A DNA stretch of 36,857 nt, from the NCBI RefSeq assembly GCF_019207025.1, contig NZ_JAEEGC010000068.1, positions 1-36,857 on the forward strand, read 5' to 3'. Below, in pieces: positions 7,472 to 16,278 of the stretch. Position 1 is the stretch's first letter. Each line of letters opens with the position of its first letter. Origin of the DNA: Clostridium thailandense (GTDB lineage: Bacteria; Bacillota; Clostridia; Clostridiales; Clostridiaceae). A model generated the notes under the pieces. The model was not told where the DNA came from, ran no database searches, and saw only the letters and a list, made by a program, of their open reading frames with translations. Position numbers and translations under genes: made by a program.

Positions 7472-9265
7472 ATGATAAATTCACTAGTTAAAATTTCAAA
7501 TTATAACGAGGTGGAAGAATTGAAGAATATAATAAATAATAAAAATATTTCTACAGTTTACCAACCTATCGTTTCACTTCTAGATGGTAAAATTATAGGT
7601 TATGAGGCTTTAAGTAGAGGCCCTATAGATTCACCACTACAAAACCCTGACAAATTATTTAAAGCTGCTCAAATTTACAATAAGACTTGGGAATTAGAGC
7701 AATTATGTAGAACAAAAGCTATTGAAAAAGCGGCTACTATTGAAAAAAATAGGTATCTTTTTATAAATGTAGATCCTTATATCTTTAAAGATGAAAAATT
7801 CAAAAAAGGATTTACAAAGGAATTTCTCGCTCAGCATAACATGTCACCTGATTGTATAATATTCGAAATTACTGAAAAGACTTGTATAGAAGATTATAAA
7901 AGCTTCAAGAAAGCTCTGAATAATTATGTGGGTCAAGGTTATAAAATTGCAATTGATGACACTGGTTCAGGATATTCAGGACTTAAGATGCTTAATGAAA
8001 CAAAACCTCATTTTATAAAAATTGATATGGATTTAATTAGAAATATTAATAAGGACTCCTTTAAACAATCTTTATTAGAATGTTTTGTTAAGCTTTCAGA
8101 GTCAACTAATATGAAACTCATCGCTGAAGGTATAGAAACCAAAGAAGAATTGAAAACATTAATAAATTTAGGTGTATATGCTGGCCAAGGTTTCTTTATA
8201 GGGCGCCCAGCAGGAACCTTTTTGGATATATCGGACTCCGTTAAGACTTTAATTACACGTTCTAATAAGCTTAAAAATAATAGTTCTTATAATTATCAAT
8301 ACAATAATATAGTTGAAATTGTAAGACAAGATAGGACTTTTAGTCCTACAACTCACTGTAAGGATATTAAAGAATATTTTGATGCTAATGATATCACAGG
8401 GGTCTGTATTGTAAATAGTAATGAAATTCCAATAGGTCTTATTATGAAACATTCTCTAAATTCAGCTCTTGCTACACAGTATGGAGTAGCTATTTTTACA
8501 AATCGTCCTGTTTCTTTAGTAATGGACAGTAATCCTTTAATAGTAGACTGCCATACACCAGTTAATGAAGTTTCAAAAATGGCTATGTCTAGAAAAACAG
8601 AAAATATATATGACTATGTCATTATAACTAATAATAATAAGTATTATGGTATTGTTTCTATAAGATCCCTGCTTAATTATGCTACTATGCTTGAGTGTAA
8701 TTATGCAAAACAACTCAATCCACTTACTGAACTACCAGGTAATACAGTTATACAAAACACCATAAATAGTATACTTGAAGCTAAACGCATATGTTGTATT
8801 CTTTATTTTGATTTAGATAATTTTAAAATTTATAATGATACCTATGGATTTGAAAATGGTGATAGAATTCTTAAATATACAGCTCAATTAATAAACTCTG
8901 AAATAAAATCACATTTCCCTTACACTGGATTTATCGGACATGTAGGCGGAGATGATTTTGTAAGTGTAATAGAAAGTTCAATTGAAGAATGTGAAAAATT
9001 ATGCGAAAAGATTATAGAAAAATTTGATATAGGAATTTTAAACTTTTTTAATGAAAAGGATAGAAAAAACAAGTATATTGAAGCAGCAGATAGACATGGA
9101 ATTAAAGATATATTCCCAATTACTTCTCTTTCAATTGCAGGTATATATGGTAAGCTAAACAGCTTTTCAGATCCAGAAGAAGTTGGACTATTTACCGCAA
9201 CAATAAAAAAAGAAGCTAAATTCATTAAAGGAAGTTGCTATTTGATAAGGACTGCTAGCTCTTAA
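7472..9265 (+). CDS. EAL-CBS-GGDEF c-di-GMP protein
   Basis: A 597-residue cytoplasmic protein. The EAL domain (about residues 25-260) keeps the phosphodiesterase motifs YEALSRG, NVDP, EITE, IDDTGSGYSG, KIDMDLIR and AEGIETKEE, so c-di-GMP hydrolysis is likely. A CBS-domain pair (about 280-405) may sense a nucleotide. The C-terminal GGDEF domain reads GGDDF (492-496), an acidic variant, and lacks the RxxD inhibitory site, so cyclase activity is uncertain. The frame opens at 7454, but AAGGAG at 7458-7463 lies 8 bases before the ATG at 7472, which is the chosen start. It has its own PhoP-type promoter and is followed by a strong hairpin. Confidence 0.9.
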   Translation: MINSLVKISNYNEVEELKNIINNKNISTVYQPIVSLLDGKIIGYEALSRGPIDSPLQNPDKLFKAAQIYNKTWELEQLCRTKAIEKAATIEKNRYLFINVDPYIFKDEKFKKGFTKEFLAQHNMSPDCIIFEITEKTCIEDYKSFKKALNNYVGQGYKIAIDDTGSGYSGLKMLNETKPHFIKIDMDLIRNINKDSFKQSLLECFVKLSESTNMKLIAEGIETKEELKTLINLGVYAGQGFFIGRPAGTFLDISDSVKTLITRSNKLKNNSSYNYQYNNIVEIVRQDRTFSPTTHCKDIKEYFDANDITGVCIVNSNEIPIGLIMKHSLNSALATQYGVAIFTNRPVSLVMDSNPLIVDCHTPVNEVSKMAMSRKTENIYDYVIITNNNKYYGIVSIRSLLNYATMLECNYAKQLNPLTELPGNTVIQNTINSILEAKRICCILYFDLDNFKIYNDTYGFENGDRILKYTAQLINSEIKSHFPYTGFIGHVGGDDFVSVIESSIEECEKLCEKIIEKFDIGILNFFNEKDRKNKYIEAADRHGIKDIFPITSLSIAGIYGKLNSFSDPEEVGLFTATIKKEAKFIKGSCYLIRTASS

Positions 9266-9294
9266 CGTATCCCGCTTTTATGCTGCTCAAGTGT

Positions 9295-9335
9295 CTTAAG
9301 GGTCCTATGTTAGGACCCTTAAGGTTGTCCTTATT
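9295..9335 (+). terminator. Terminator after the EAL-GGDEF gene
   Basis: A perfect 13-bp stem, CTTAAGGGTCCTA (9295-9307) with TAGGACCCTTAAG (9311-9323), has a 3-base loop and is followed by GTTGTCCTTATTTC. It lies between convergent genes and could serve both, though the T-rich side favours the plus strand. Confidence 0.8.
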
Positions 9336-9336
9336 T

Positions 9337-10380
9337 CTATTTATTATTATTTATTTCATTAATCATTTCTTCAGAGTATCTTGCATATTGGGTATTTGGA
9401 TAATCACTCATAACTTTTTGAAAAAATATAAGAGCATTTTTATTATCATTAGTTTGTTTATAACAATTTCCTATCTGATAAATGGCCCACGGCATAACCT
9501 CCAATTCCGGTGCAAGTTGTTGAACTTTTAAAAGTTTTTGTAGTGCATCTTGGTAATTTCCCTGTTTATATAATTTATTGCCTTCATTATATATATTCCA
9601 TACATTATTCGCTTTTATCCCATTCCACAATTTATCAAATCTTGATTTTTCTGCACCATCTAATTTTAAAGACTTTAACGTTATTAAATTATCTAATGCT
9701 TTTTCATAGTTTCCCTCAGAATAAAAATTCTCAGCATCATTAAGAATTGAAACAACATTGTTTTTATTATTGCTGTCAATTTTTGTTTTTTCAGCTTCTT
9801 GCTCTTTTTTAAGTCTTTCCAACTTTTCATTCATTTCTTTCTTTTTTTCATCTATAGATTTTTGTTGATCTATACCTTTATTTTTTTCAAGTTCAGCATT
9901 TTGAGATCTATTAAATACACTTTGAATACTAGAAGTATTAAAATAAATTCCTAATGCGACAGCGACTATCACAATAACTACCATAAATGCTATAATAAGC
10001 TTTTTAGTATTTTTTATAGTCGTGAGAGTTTTTGAAGTAGCTCTATCATTTCTAATTTCCCGTAAATACTTATTGGCTATCTCAGTATATATATCATATT
10101 CAGCTAGCTTTTCGAATAACTTTCTAGCTTTATTAAAATTCTTTTTATAAATATAACACAGTCCTAAAAGTTTCATAGCTTCGTAAAAATTGGGATTAAG
10201 AGATAATGCCTTTTTTAAATCAGCTATAGCTAAATCCACGCAATTTATTTTTAAATTTCGGATAGATTTATTATACAAACCTATAGATTTTCGGACATTA
10301 TCTGAAATTTCATAAATACTAAATTCCTCTTTACTAATACTTATAGGGTTTATCTTATCTATTTCATAATTAAAATTCAT
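9337..10380 (-). CDS. TPR protein with one membrane segment
   Basis: A 347-residue protein. Residues about 30-110 are a cytoplasmic TPR region (LADLKKAL-like repeats around NPNFYEAMKLLGLCY). One membrane helix follows (about 127-148, LIIAFMVVIVIVAVALGIYF). Next is a Lys/Glu-rich coiled coil (about 165-205). The C-terminal TPR region (about 215-345) has FYSEGNYEKALDNL, LYKQGNYQDALQKL and NCYKQTNDNKNALIFF. The C-terminal part resembles YbgF/BamD-like outer TPRs and probably faces outside. A protein-binding scaffold is likely; no partner is evident. A promoter TTGACG-N18-TAAAAT (10445-10416) lies upstream. Confidence 0.8.
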   Translation of the reverse strand: MNFNYEIDKINPISISKEEFSIYEISDNVRKSIGLYNKSIRNLKINCVDLAIADLKKALSLNPNFYEAMKLLGLCYIYKKNFNKARKLFEKLAEYDIYTEIANKYLREIRNDRATSKTLTTIKNTKKLIIAFMVVIVIVAVALGIYFNTSSIQSVFNRSQNAELEKNKGIDQQKSIDEKKKEMNEKLERLKKEQEAEKTKIDSNNKNNVVSILNDAENFYSEGNYEKALDNLITLKSLKLDGAEKSRFDKLWNGIKANNVWNIYNEGNKLYKQGNYQDALQKLLKVQQLAPELEVMPWAIYQIGNCYKQTNDNKNALIFFQKVMSDYPNTQYARYSEEMINEINNNK

Positions 10381-10415
10381 GACCCTAATCCCACCTTTAT
10401 TTTAAATACACCGTT

Positions 10416-10445
10416 ATTTTACCACAAAACGTAAAAAAACGTCAA
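10416..10445 (-). promoter_or_regulatory. SigA-type promoter of the TPR gene
   Basis: On the minus strand, TTGACG (10445-10440), an 18-bp spacer and TAAAAT (10421-10416) lie about 35 bases before the ATG at 10380. Confidence 0.65.
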
Positions 10446-10537
10446 AAAATCTATTTTAACCTTATTATATTACAAATTATTGTAATTTTATACATTTTTA
10501 GATGTACTTAATTGTTTATATATCATTAACTTATTTC

Positions 10538-10573
10538 AAAAAATAGAGCAAGCCTATACCGAAGCATAGGCTT
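10538..10573 (-). terminator. Terminator for the CAT-like gene
   Basis: Read on the minus strand, AAGCCTAT (10573-10566) pairs with ATAGGCTT (10557-10550). GCTCTATTTTTTG follows. The T run is on the minus side, so it should stop the CAT-like transcript after it has crossed repeat R3. Confidence 0.65.
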
Positions 10574-10621
10574 AAGGCTTTAATCATAAATTCTCAACTA
10601 AGAATTTTTCTCTACTTAAAT

Positions 10622-10757
10622 TTAGATAAATACACCAGAAAGTAGACTTATACGCAGATAGATGTTACAAAGACTGAAGGCACATATAAGAACTTTTTTA
10701 TCAGTCTTAGTGAAGCATTTTAGAAAATCTGAGAGCATTTGATGTGTTTGAAGTACG
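10622..10757. repeat. Fold-back element copy R3, left half only
   Basis: It begins with a decayed terminal repeat (TAGATAAATACACCAG, then ACTTATACGCAG) and runs through GAAGGCACATATAAGAAC and CAGTCTTAG to GTACGAGTTTATCA, which is the loop region of R1. The right arm is missing. The copy stops about 12 bases before the stop codon of the CAT-like gene. Confidence 0.7.
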
Positions 10758-10769
10758 AGTTTATCAAAA

Positions 10770-11417
10770 TTACACTATCATATCAAATTTATCTATTGTC
10801 ATTTGAATACTATTGATCAATTTGCTTACATGGTATCCATCCGCTACTGCATGTGATATTGTTACAGTAAATGGCATTATCCATTTTCCGTTTTCTTCAT
10901 TATACTTTCCATATGTTATTATAGGCATTAATGATGGGCTAGAGTCATTAGTATATGTTGAATATCCTGTAAAACTGAGCCATGGAACACAAGATATGCA
11001 ATAAAAATTTTCAGGCTGATTTGTCTTAACCTTCACACCTTTAATATTTGAATACTTTTCAATATCATATTTATAATTATCATAAAACTTATAAAAGTCA
11101 TTCGCATATTCCGACCAAATATCTGAGAATGTATGATCATCCTTATGAAAAATTGTATAGTTAGGATGAACAATATCATATATGATTAGTGAATTATTTT
11201 CTCCCCACCTCATGCGAAACTCCTGCATTAAATTAATATTATAAGTAACACAATAAATAAATGAAGGATAGAATTTTAGCTTATTCTTTTCCAATGACTT
11301 TTTAAACAAAGTGACATCAAGATTTGAAGTAATACTATAACCACACTTAATCTTCTCTGTATAGTATTTAAAATGTTCTTTTCTTTCCCATTTTTCAAGA
11401 TCAACTATATAAAACAT
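10770..11417 (-). CDS. Chloramphenicol-acetyltransferase-family protein
   Basis: A 215-residue CAT-fold acyltransferase, close to the usual length of about 215-220. CAT landmarks are WERKEHFKYY near the start, FHKDDHTFSDIWSEY, PWLSFTGYS, PIITYGKY and the active-site block SHAVADGYHVSKLIN. The catalytic His is His189, with Asp193. Classical enzymes have HHAVCDGFH here, so one His and the Cys are changed, and the natural acyl acceptor may not be chloramphenicol. The frame opens at 11468, but AAGGAGG (11433-11427) lies 9 bases before the ATG at 11417, so that start is used. It appears to be a single gene. Confidence 0.85.
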   Translation of the reverse strand: MFYIVDLEKWERKEHFKYYTEKIKCGYSITSNLDVTLFKKSLEKNKLKFYPSFIYCVTYNINLMQEFRMRWGENNSLIIYDIVHPNYTIFHKDDHTFSDIWSEYANDFYKFYDNYKYDIEKYSNIKGVKVKTNQPENFYCISCVPWLSFTGYSTYTNDSSPSLMPIITYGKYNEENGKWIMPFTVTISHAVADGYHVSKLINSIQMTIDKFDMIV

Positions 11418-11530
11418 AAAATAATTCCTCCTTATTATACCTCTAATATATTCTATGTAAAAAAGCAAAACCCTTTTTTGTTCGAAAAAAATGCTAACAA
11501 AATATGTTTGTCAGCAGCTTAAATTAAAAT

Positions 11531-11866
11531 TTATCTATTTTTAAGAGCTTCAATATATTTATCTCCCCAGATTCTGAACTCTTCTAGAACTGGCCTGAAT
11601 GCCTTTCCTAAATCTGTAAGAGAATATTCTACCTTGGGTGGAATCTCTGAATAAACATGTCTACTTACCAATCCAAAATCCTCTAGCATTCTCAATTGCT
11701 TTGTCAATATAGCCTGGGTAATATTATCTATTCTTCTTTGGAGTTCTCCATAACGTAGTGCACCATCATTTAAATGATACATAATTAAAATTGACCATTT
11801 TCCTGAAAACACCTTTTGTGCTGTAAAATATGGACATTTTCCAAAAAGACTATCATTATTTTCCAT
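11531..11866 (-). CDS. HxlR-family transcriptional regulator
   Basis: A 111-residue winged-helix regulator. Typical HxlR features are the N-terminal Cys (CPYFTAQKVFSGKWSILIM), RYGELQRRI, the recognition region ITQAILTKQLRMLEDFGLV and the wing with PPKVEYSLTDLGKAF. It is divergent from the PPOX-type protein at 11994, the usual arrangement for such regulators, so it probably controls that gene and itself. The single Cys near the N terminus could sense electrophiles or redox, as in HypR/YodB relatives (inferred). Confidence 0.93.
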   Translation of the reverse strand: MENNDSLFGKCPYFTAQKVFSGKWSILIMYHLNDGALRYGELQRRIDNITQAILTKQLRMLEDFGLVSRHVYSEIPPKVEYSLTDLGKAFRPVLEEFRIWGDKYIEALKNR

Positions 11867-11993
11867 ATTGCCCCTCCAATAGTATCTATTATATACTTAC
11901 CTTATCTAAAAATCGTACTTGTTATTTTGTTTGTACATGATATTATTATTATGTAATCAATTTTAACATACATATATGAGAGGAGCAATAATT
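11867..11993. promoter_or_regulatory. Divergent hxlR / PPOX promoter region
   Basis: Toward the plus gene: TTGTTA (11919-11924), a 16-bp spacer and TATTAT (11941-11946). Toward hxlR: a TATAAT -10 at 11893-11888 with no clear -35. Two GTAC half-sites (11915-11918 and 11932-11935) within GTACTTG...TTTGTAC bracket the plus -35 region and are a candidate HxlR operator. The operator is inference. Confidence 0.5.
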
Positions 11994-12389
11994 ATGAAAA
12001 AAGCATTAGAGTTCTTACAAGAAAGTGGCACTTTTTATTTAGCAACCACTGAGGGTGATCAACCAAGAGTTAGACCATTTGGCGTTGCCTTTGAATACGA
12101 AGGTAAACTGTACATTGTTACAAATAATACAAAAAAATGTTTTAAACAAATGATAGAAAATCCTAAAGTTGAAATCTCTTCTATGAATAAGAAAGGACAA
12201 TGGATTCGTATCACTGGAGAAGTGGCAAATGATGACAGACGTGAAGTAAAGGAATTCGCACTTGAATCTGCTCCAATGTTAAAGTCTATGTATAACATTA
12301 ATGATGGAATCTTTGCAGTTCTATGCTTTACAAAAGGAACAGCTACTATTTCTTCTTTTACCGATGAACCTGAAACATTCTCACTATAA
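11994..12389 (+). CDS. Pyridoxamine-5'-phosphate-oxidase-fold flavin protein
   Basis: A 131-residue protein of the split-barrel flavin-binding (PPOX) family. Features are FYLATTEGDQPRVRPFG, the strand LYIVTNNTKK, NPKVEISSM, WIRITGEVANDDR and a short C-terminal tail (GTATISSF). Small members bind FMN or F420-like cofactors and often act on xenobiotics or in redox stress. The frame opens at 11976, but AGAGGAG lies inside those first codons and fits the ATG at 11994. It is paired with the divergent HxlR gene. The substrate is unknown. Confidence 0.88.
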   Translation: MKKALEFLQESGTFYLATTEGDQPRVRPFGVAFEYEGKLYIVTNNTKKCFKQMIENPKVEISSMNKKGQWIRITGEVANDDRREVKEFALESAPMLKSMYNINDGIFAVLCFTKGTATISSFTDEPETFSL

Positions 12390-12463
12390 TTTTTAATGAC
12401 ATTATTTAAAATAGACTAGTATAATTAGGTTTAACTTTATTTCAGATTATTCTAGTAAAAATA

Positions 12464-12506
12464 CAGTCTCCTGCAAACAGCTATCTAAGTTGATTATGGG
12501 AGACTG
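12464..12506 (-). terminator. Hairpin terminator facing the MFS gene
   Basis: CAGTCTCC (12464-12471) and GGAGACTG (12499-12506) form an 8-bp stem with a 27-base loop. On the minus strand it is followed by TATTTTTAC, so it probably ends the MFS transcript. The plus-strand side lacks a good T run. Confidence 0.5.
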
Positions 12507-12559
12507 CAATAAACTTTATATTTCTATTTTTATTTTATACATAATACATCTTTTTTCTT

Positions 12560-12787
12560 TTAACCTTCTGCAATTTTATCATCTGGATTTACCTTCTATA
12601 ATATCTCTATTACAATACATTCCTTTGAAAAAGCCTCAATAATTTCTAACTTTATAAGCTTACCATCAAAATTGATAAACGCTCTTTTTCCTCCAGTAAC
12701 TCTATCAAAGCATATAACTAAGAGGCTGTTTCTAATTACATTTAAGATTGGATCTAAATTTTCAAGCGGTTTTACAACTTTTTTGTT
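12560..12787 (-). pseudogene. Remnant of an EAL-domain (YuxH/EAL-HDOD type) gene
   Basis: A minus-strand frame from about 12787 reads YNKKVV, then RNSLLVICFDRVTGGKRAFI and NFDGKL, ending in ECIVIEIL. This matches the N-terminal stretch of EAL-HDOD proteins (typically NKKVVGYELL, then GFDxLTGGKRAFINF and VVIEVLE). The segment just after NKKVV, which should carry the EAL motif, is missing. A TAG (12598-12596) falls where the next Glu is expected, after which the frame continues KVNPDDKIAEG to a TAA at 12560. There is no start codon or ribosome site. It overlaps the last codons of the MFS gene in another frame. It is a dead fragment, called from remembered family motifs. Confidence 0.6.
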
Positions 12788-13961
12788 GTAAGGGTACCAT
12801 ATGAAGTGAAACTAGTATTCCAGCTATGAGAAAACATAAAATCATACTTATTACTCCTCGCCATCCATAGTGTGTCCAGAAAATGCCCCCACTTGTACCA
12901 CCAATACTTGAACCTATATAATAAAATAGAAGATAGAGTGAAGAAGCCTGTGCTTTGTTGTGAAAAGCTAATTTTCCAATCCAGCTGCTAATGGTAGAAT
13001 GGCCTCCAAAAAATCCAAAAGTAAAAATACAAATCCCCACTATTTTCAGTATAAGATTCATATTTAAGGTTATAATCGCTCCAATTGCCATAACCAATAC
13101 TATAACCCATAGTACATTGGAATGCCCATGTTTATCTGAAAGTTTTCCAACCCATGTGGAGCTAAAGGTTCCTATAATATAGATTACAAATATGAAGCTA
13201 ACTAAAGTCGGGCTTAAAGAATATGGAGGTGCAATCAACTGATATCCAATATAATTGTACAAAGAAACAAAACTTCCCATGATTAAAAATCCAACAGCAT
13301 ATAGACAAAGCAAACTTGGATTTTTAAGGTGATCCACCATTGATTTAAACAGTTTCCCCATATCCAGCTCACAAGCGCTAAAATGCCTTGATTCGGGCAG
13401 CTTACACCAGAATAGAATACTAGCTGCAGCGCTAAATATACCTATTATCAATAAAGCTATTCTCCAATTAAAAAAATCAGTAAGAGTACCTATTATAATA
13501 CGTCCACTCATTCCCCCTATAGAGTTACCACTTATATACAGCCCCATAGTCACACCTAAGCTTTTACTGTCAATCTCTTCTCCTATATATGCCATTGCAA
13601 CAGCAGGAAGTCCAGCAAGTACAAAGCCTTGGAGAGCTCTGAAAATCAAGAGATAGTGAAATCCTGGAACAAAGGCAGTCAGTATTTCAAGTATTGATGC
13701 TGATATTATAGAAAAAGACATAACTAACTTTCTACCCCAAGCTTCTGAAAGTGAACCAAATAGAAGCATACTAACTGCCAAAGTAATCGTAGTTACTGAA
13801 AGCGAAAGGCTTGCAGCTGTAGGAGAAATATTAAATTCTTTCGATATGTTTGGCATTATAGGCTGTGTACTGTATAGTATAGCAAAAGTATCAAATCCGC
13901 CAGCAAACAACGCAATAGCTACATTACTAAATTCCTTTGTACCTTTTTTAATATAATTCAT
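12762..13961 (-). CDS. MFS transporter, YnfM/YgaY-like exporter
   Basis: A 399-residue, 12-helix major facilitator. The loop between helices 2 and 3 reads FGSLSEAWGRKLVM, the family signature. STQPIMPNISKEF in the first loop and RALQGFVLAGLPAVAMAYI in helix 4 are typical of the YnfM/CynX-like group of drug or sugar efflux proteins. A second half-signature, GKLSDKHGHSNVL, is in the loop between helices 8 and 9. TGGGAG precedes the ATG by about 11 bases. The C terminus ends in CKTA at the edge of the EAL remnant, so an older rearrangement may have replaced the original tail. The substrate is unknown. Confidence 0.9.
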   Translation of the reverse strand: MNYIKKGTKEFSNVAIALFAGGFDTFAILYSTQPIMPNISKEFNISPTAASLSLSVTTITLAVSMLLFGSLSEAWGRKLVMSFSIISASILEILTAFVPGFHYLLIFRALQGFVLAGLPAVAMAYIGEEIDSKSLGVTMGLYISGNSIGGMSGRIIIGTLTDFFNWRIALLIIGIFSAAASILFWCKLPESRHFSACELDMGKLFKSMVDHLKNPSLLCLYAVGFLIMGSFVSLYNYIGYQLIAPPYSLSPTLVSFIFVIYIIGTFSSTWVGKLSDKHGHSNVLWVIVLVMAIGAIITLNMNLILKIVGICIFTFGFFGGHSTISSWIGKLAFHNKAQASSLYLLFYYIGSSIGGTSGGIFWTHYGWRGVISMILCFLIAGILVSLHMVPLQQKSCKTA

Positions 13962-14521
13962 AAATGTATCAACTCCCAGTCTAAATCAATCTAAGGATAT
14001 TTTTACGTAAAAAATTTATATAAAATTAAGTAACCCACTAAGTTAGAAATTGTTTTACTTAACCTTATATAAAATAATAATAAACACCCACGGCCAACAC
14101 TTAACTTATGCGACCGAATATATTAGCATTCTTTCAACACAATAAATACTTTTGATAAGTCTGATTTTATATATTAAACTTAATTTGCAATAATAGTACT
14201 TCCTTCACCTTTTGACTTTGTTTTATAACCTAAATTTATTATAACAAAAGATGATATATACTAAAAATATTTAAAAACTATATAGTATACGAATAAAATA
14301 TGGAAGTGATTTTTTTATATAATCTAAATAACATACAGTGTGTAAATTATTCTTTTTACTCCTATATATACATATCCTATAAATTTATTAAACACGTTAA
14401 ATATTTTCCTAATTTATGTTATATTATAAATGTATTCTATTATAATACATAATAAATACAAAATTTAACAAATTAATATATAATCAAAGTATCAAATTAT
14501 AACAAGGAGTGAAATAATTAA
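13962..14521. other. AT-rich intergenic region
   Basis: 560 bases without a supported gene between the divergent MFS and chemotaxis genes. It contains the repeat end R4 (14087-14120) and several TATAAT-like strings but no convincing promoter pair. A minus-strand frame of about 25 codons ending GEGSTIIAN (near 14185-14260) has no start codon, and I do not call it. Confidence 0.5.
14087..14120. repeat. Fold-back element end, copy R4 (solo terminal repeat)
   Basis: AAACACCCACGGCC followed by AACACTTAACTTATGCG matches the outer repeat of the family (compare 36735-36770). After about 35 bases the match to the R1 core is lost. It is a solo end left by deletion or decay. Confidence 0.65.
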
Positions 14522-16195
14522 ATGAAAAACAAAATCATACTTTGGCTTACTACTATGCTCTTTGTCACATTCCTAGTATCGAATATGACTATTTCCTACA
14601 TACTAAGCTTGATTTTAAAGAATAATGATAATAGTGGAATATTATATGTATTTAACCCTCGTATTATATTAACTATTATAGGAATTACTGCTATTTTTAC
14701 AATTCTAGCATTAGTAATATTATCAATATGCATTAATAATATGTTCATGAACGTTGATGCATTTAAAGAAAAGCTAACAATTATAGCAAATGGTGAGCTT
14801 TCAATTAGGGTAAGCGAAAAAGGATTCTTAGGAGTGATTGCTAAAGATATTAATAAAGTTATAAATAACACCAAACGTGTGTTGTGTCAAGTTGGCGAAG
14901 TATCTGATAAAAATAGAGAGCTTGCATTAATAATTATGGACAACTCAGAAAGCACTGAGAAAGCTTCAAACGAAATAGCAACTTCAGTTCATTCTATTGC
15001 AGAAGGAACAAATCAGCAATCACACGCTGCTATTTTATCGGATGAGAATGTGAAAAAAATGGCTAAAAATAATAATATAATTATGGAGCAGGCAGAAAAA
15101 ACTAAATTAGTTGCCAGTGAAATGATAGAAACTGTAAAAACAAATACTGAACTTTTTGATAACTTAATTGGTAACATAAAAAATACTGGTGATATGACAA
15201 CTAAACTTGCATCAAACATTTATCAACTTCACACAGAAGCGGATAAAATTAAAAATATCACTAATGTTGTAACTGAAATTAGCGAAAGGACTAATCTACT
15301 TGCTCTTAACGCAGCAATTGAAGCAGCTCGTGCAGGTGAACAAGGAAAAGGGTTTTCAGTTGTAGCAGATGAAGTTAGAAAGCTCGCAGAACAGTCTTCT
15401 GATTCCGCTGGAGAAATAAAAAAACTGATTGAAAATATTACATTAACAATTGAAAATATTACATCAGAAACAAATGACCAGGTAAAAGAAATAGAGAAGG
15501 ATATAAAATTTGCGCATGAATCAAAAGATTCTTTCGATAAAATCGTAAAATCAACACAATCTACCTTTGATTCAATAAAGCAAATTAATGAATTATCAAT
15601 GAGTTCTATGGAAATAACCTCAACTGTAACCAAGTTAGTGGAAGAAATATCTTATTCAACACAGGAGGCTGGTGCATTTACCCAAGAGGTTTCAGCTGCT
15701 TGTGAAGAACAACTTAGTTCTATGCAGGAAATGAACAAACTTGTTGAAAAAATGAATACCACAGCTGATAACATTGATACGGTGTTAAATTCCTTCATCA
15801 AAAATATTAGTGTTGGCGAAAAACAAATGTCTTTAATAAATGAAGGCTTCAAAACACTTAAAAATTTAAATCAAGACATCAATAAACAAAATATACTCAT
15901 CGAAAATGCTACAAGCTTCTTTAGAGAAAAAGCTAAATTCTATCCACAATTTGAATTAATATCAACTATTAGTAAAGAAGGCATAATGGTATCTGCAAGT
16001 GTTGATACTAATATAGGCAATGATTTTACGTACAGGCCTTATTTTAAACTTGCTCTTCAAGGACAGGAGTATTTTACTGAACCTTATATTTCTAATACGA
16101 CTTTCAATTACTGTATTACAGTCTCCCAGCCTTTTAAGGATTCACGTGGAAATATAGTTGGAGTAATTATGGCTGATATTTGTATAGAAGATTAA
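14522..16195 (+). CDS. Methyl-accepting chemotaxis protein with C-terminal Cache-like domain
   Basis: A 557-residue receptor. Two membrane helices (about 6-31 and 44-70) are joined by a loop of only about a dozen residues, so there is almost no outside sensor. A HAMP region follows (about 70-125), then the signalling helices. The conserved tip is [20 protein letters not shown] with [18 protein letters not shown] (about 254-291). After the signalling domain, residues about 465-557 read like the ligand half of a Cache sensor: [32 protein letters not shown] and [20 protein letters not shown]. That domain should lie in the cytoplasm here, which is unusual. AAGGAG lies 12 bases before the ATG. A strong terminator follows. 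Confidence 0.92.
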   Translation: MKNKIILWLTTMLFVTFLVSNMTISYILSLILKNNDNSGILYVFNPRIILTIIGITAIFTILALVILSICINNMFMNVDAFKEKLTIIANGELSIRVSEKGFLGVIAKDINKVINNTKRVLCQVGEVSDKNRELALIIMDNSESTEKASNEIATSVHSIAEGTNQQSHAAILSDENVKKMAKNNNIIMEQAEKTKLVASEMIETVKTNTELFDNLIGNIKNTGDMTTKLASNIYQLHTEADKIKNITNVVTEISERTNLLALNAAIEAARAGEQGKGFSVVADEVRKLAEQSSDSAGEIKKLIENITLTIENITSETNDQVKEIEKDIKFAHESKDSFDKIVKSTQSTFDSIKQINELSMSSMEITSTVTKLVEEISYSTQEAGAFTQEVSAACEEQLSSMQEMNKLVEKMNTTADNIDTVLNSFIKNISVGEKQMSLINEGFKTLKNLNQDINKQNILIENATSFFREKAKFYPQFELISTISKEGIMVSASVDTNIGNDFTYRPYFKLALQGQEYFTEPYISNTTFNYCITVSQPFKDSRGNIVGVIMADICIED

Positions 16196-16222
16196 TAATA
16201 TACATTTATGATTTTATACAAA

Positions 16223-16262
16223 TAGGGTCGTCGCACTATAAATGCGACGACCCTACTTTTAA
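16223..16262 (+). terminator. Terminator after the chemotaxis gene
   Basis: TAGGGTCGTCGCA (16223-16235) and TGCGACGACCCTA (16243-16255) form a perfect 13-bp stem with a 7-base loop, followed by CTTTTAACTTAATTTTC. It lies between convergent genes and can serve both. Confidence 0.85.
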
Positions 16263-16278
16263 CTTAATTTTCAGTTAA

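Larger units (their letters stand above)
10381..10769. other. Intergenic region: promoter, terminator and half repeat
   Basis: No gene is present. It holds the TPR gene's promoter at 10416-10445, a minus-strand terminator at 10550-10573 and the half copy R3 at 10622-10757. Confidence 0.7.

Noticed and set aside
14185..14260. Short minus-strand peptide frame ending GEGSTIIAN
   Set aside because: About 25 codons after a stop, without a start codon or ribosome site. It could be the tail of a lost gene but cannot be supported.
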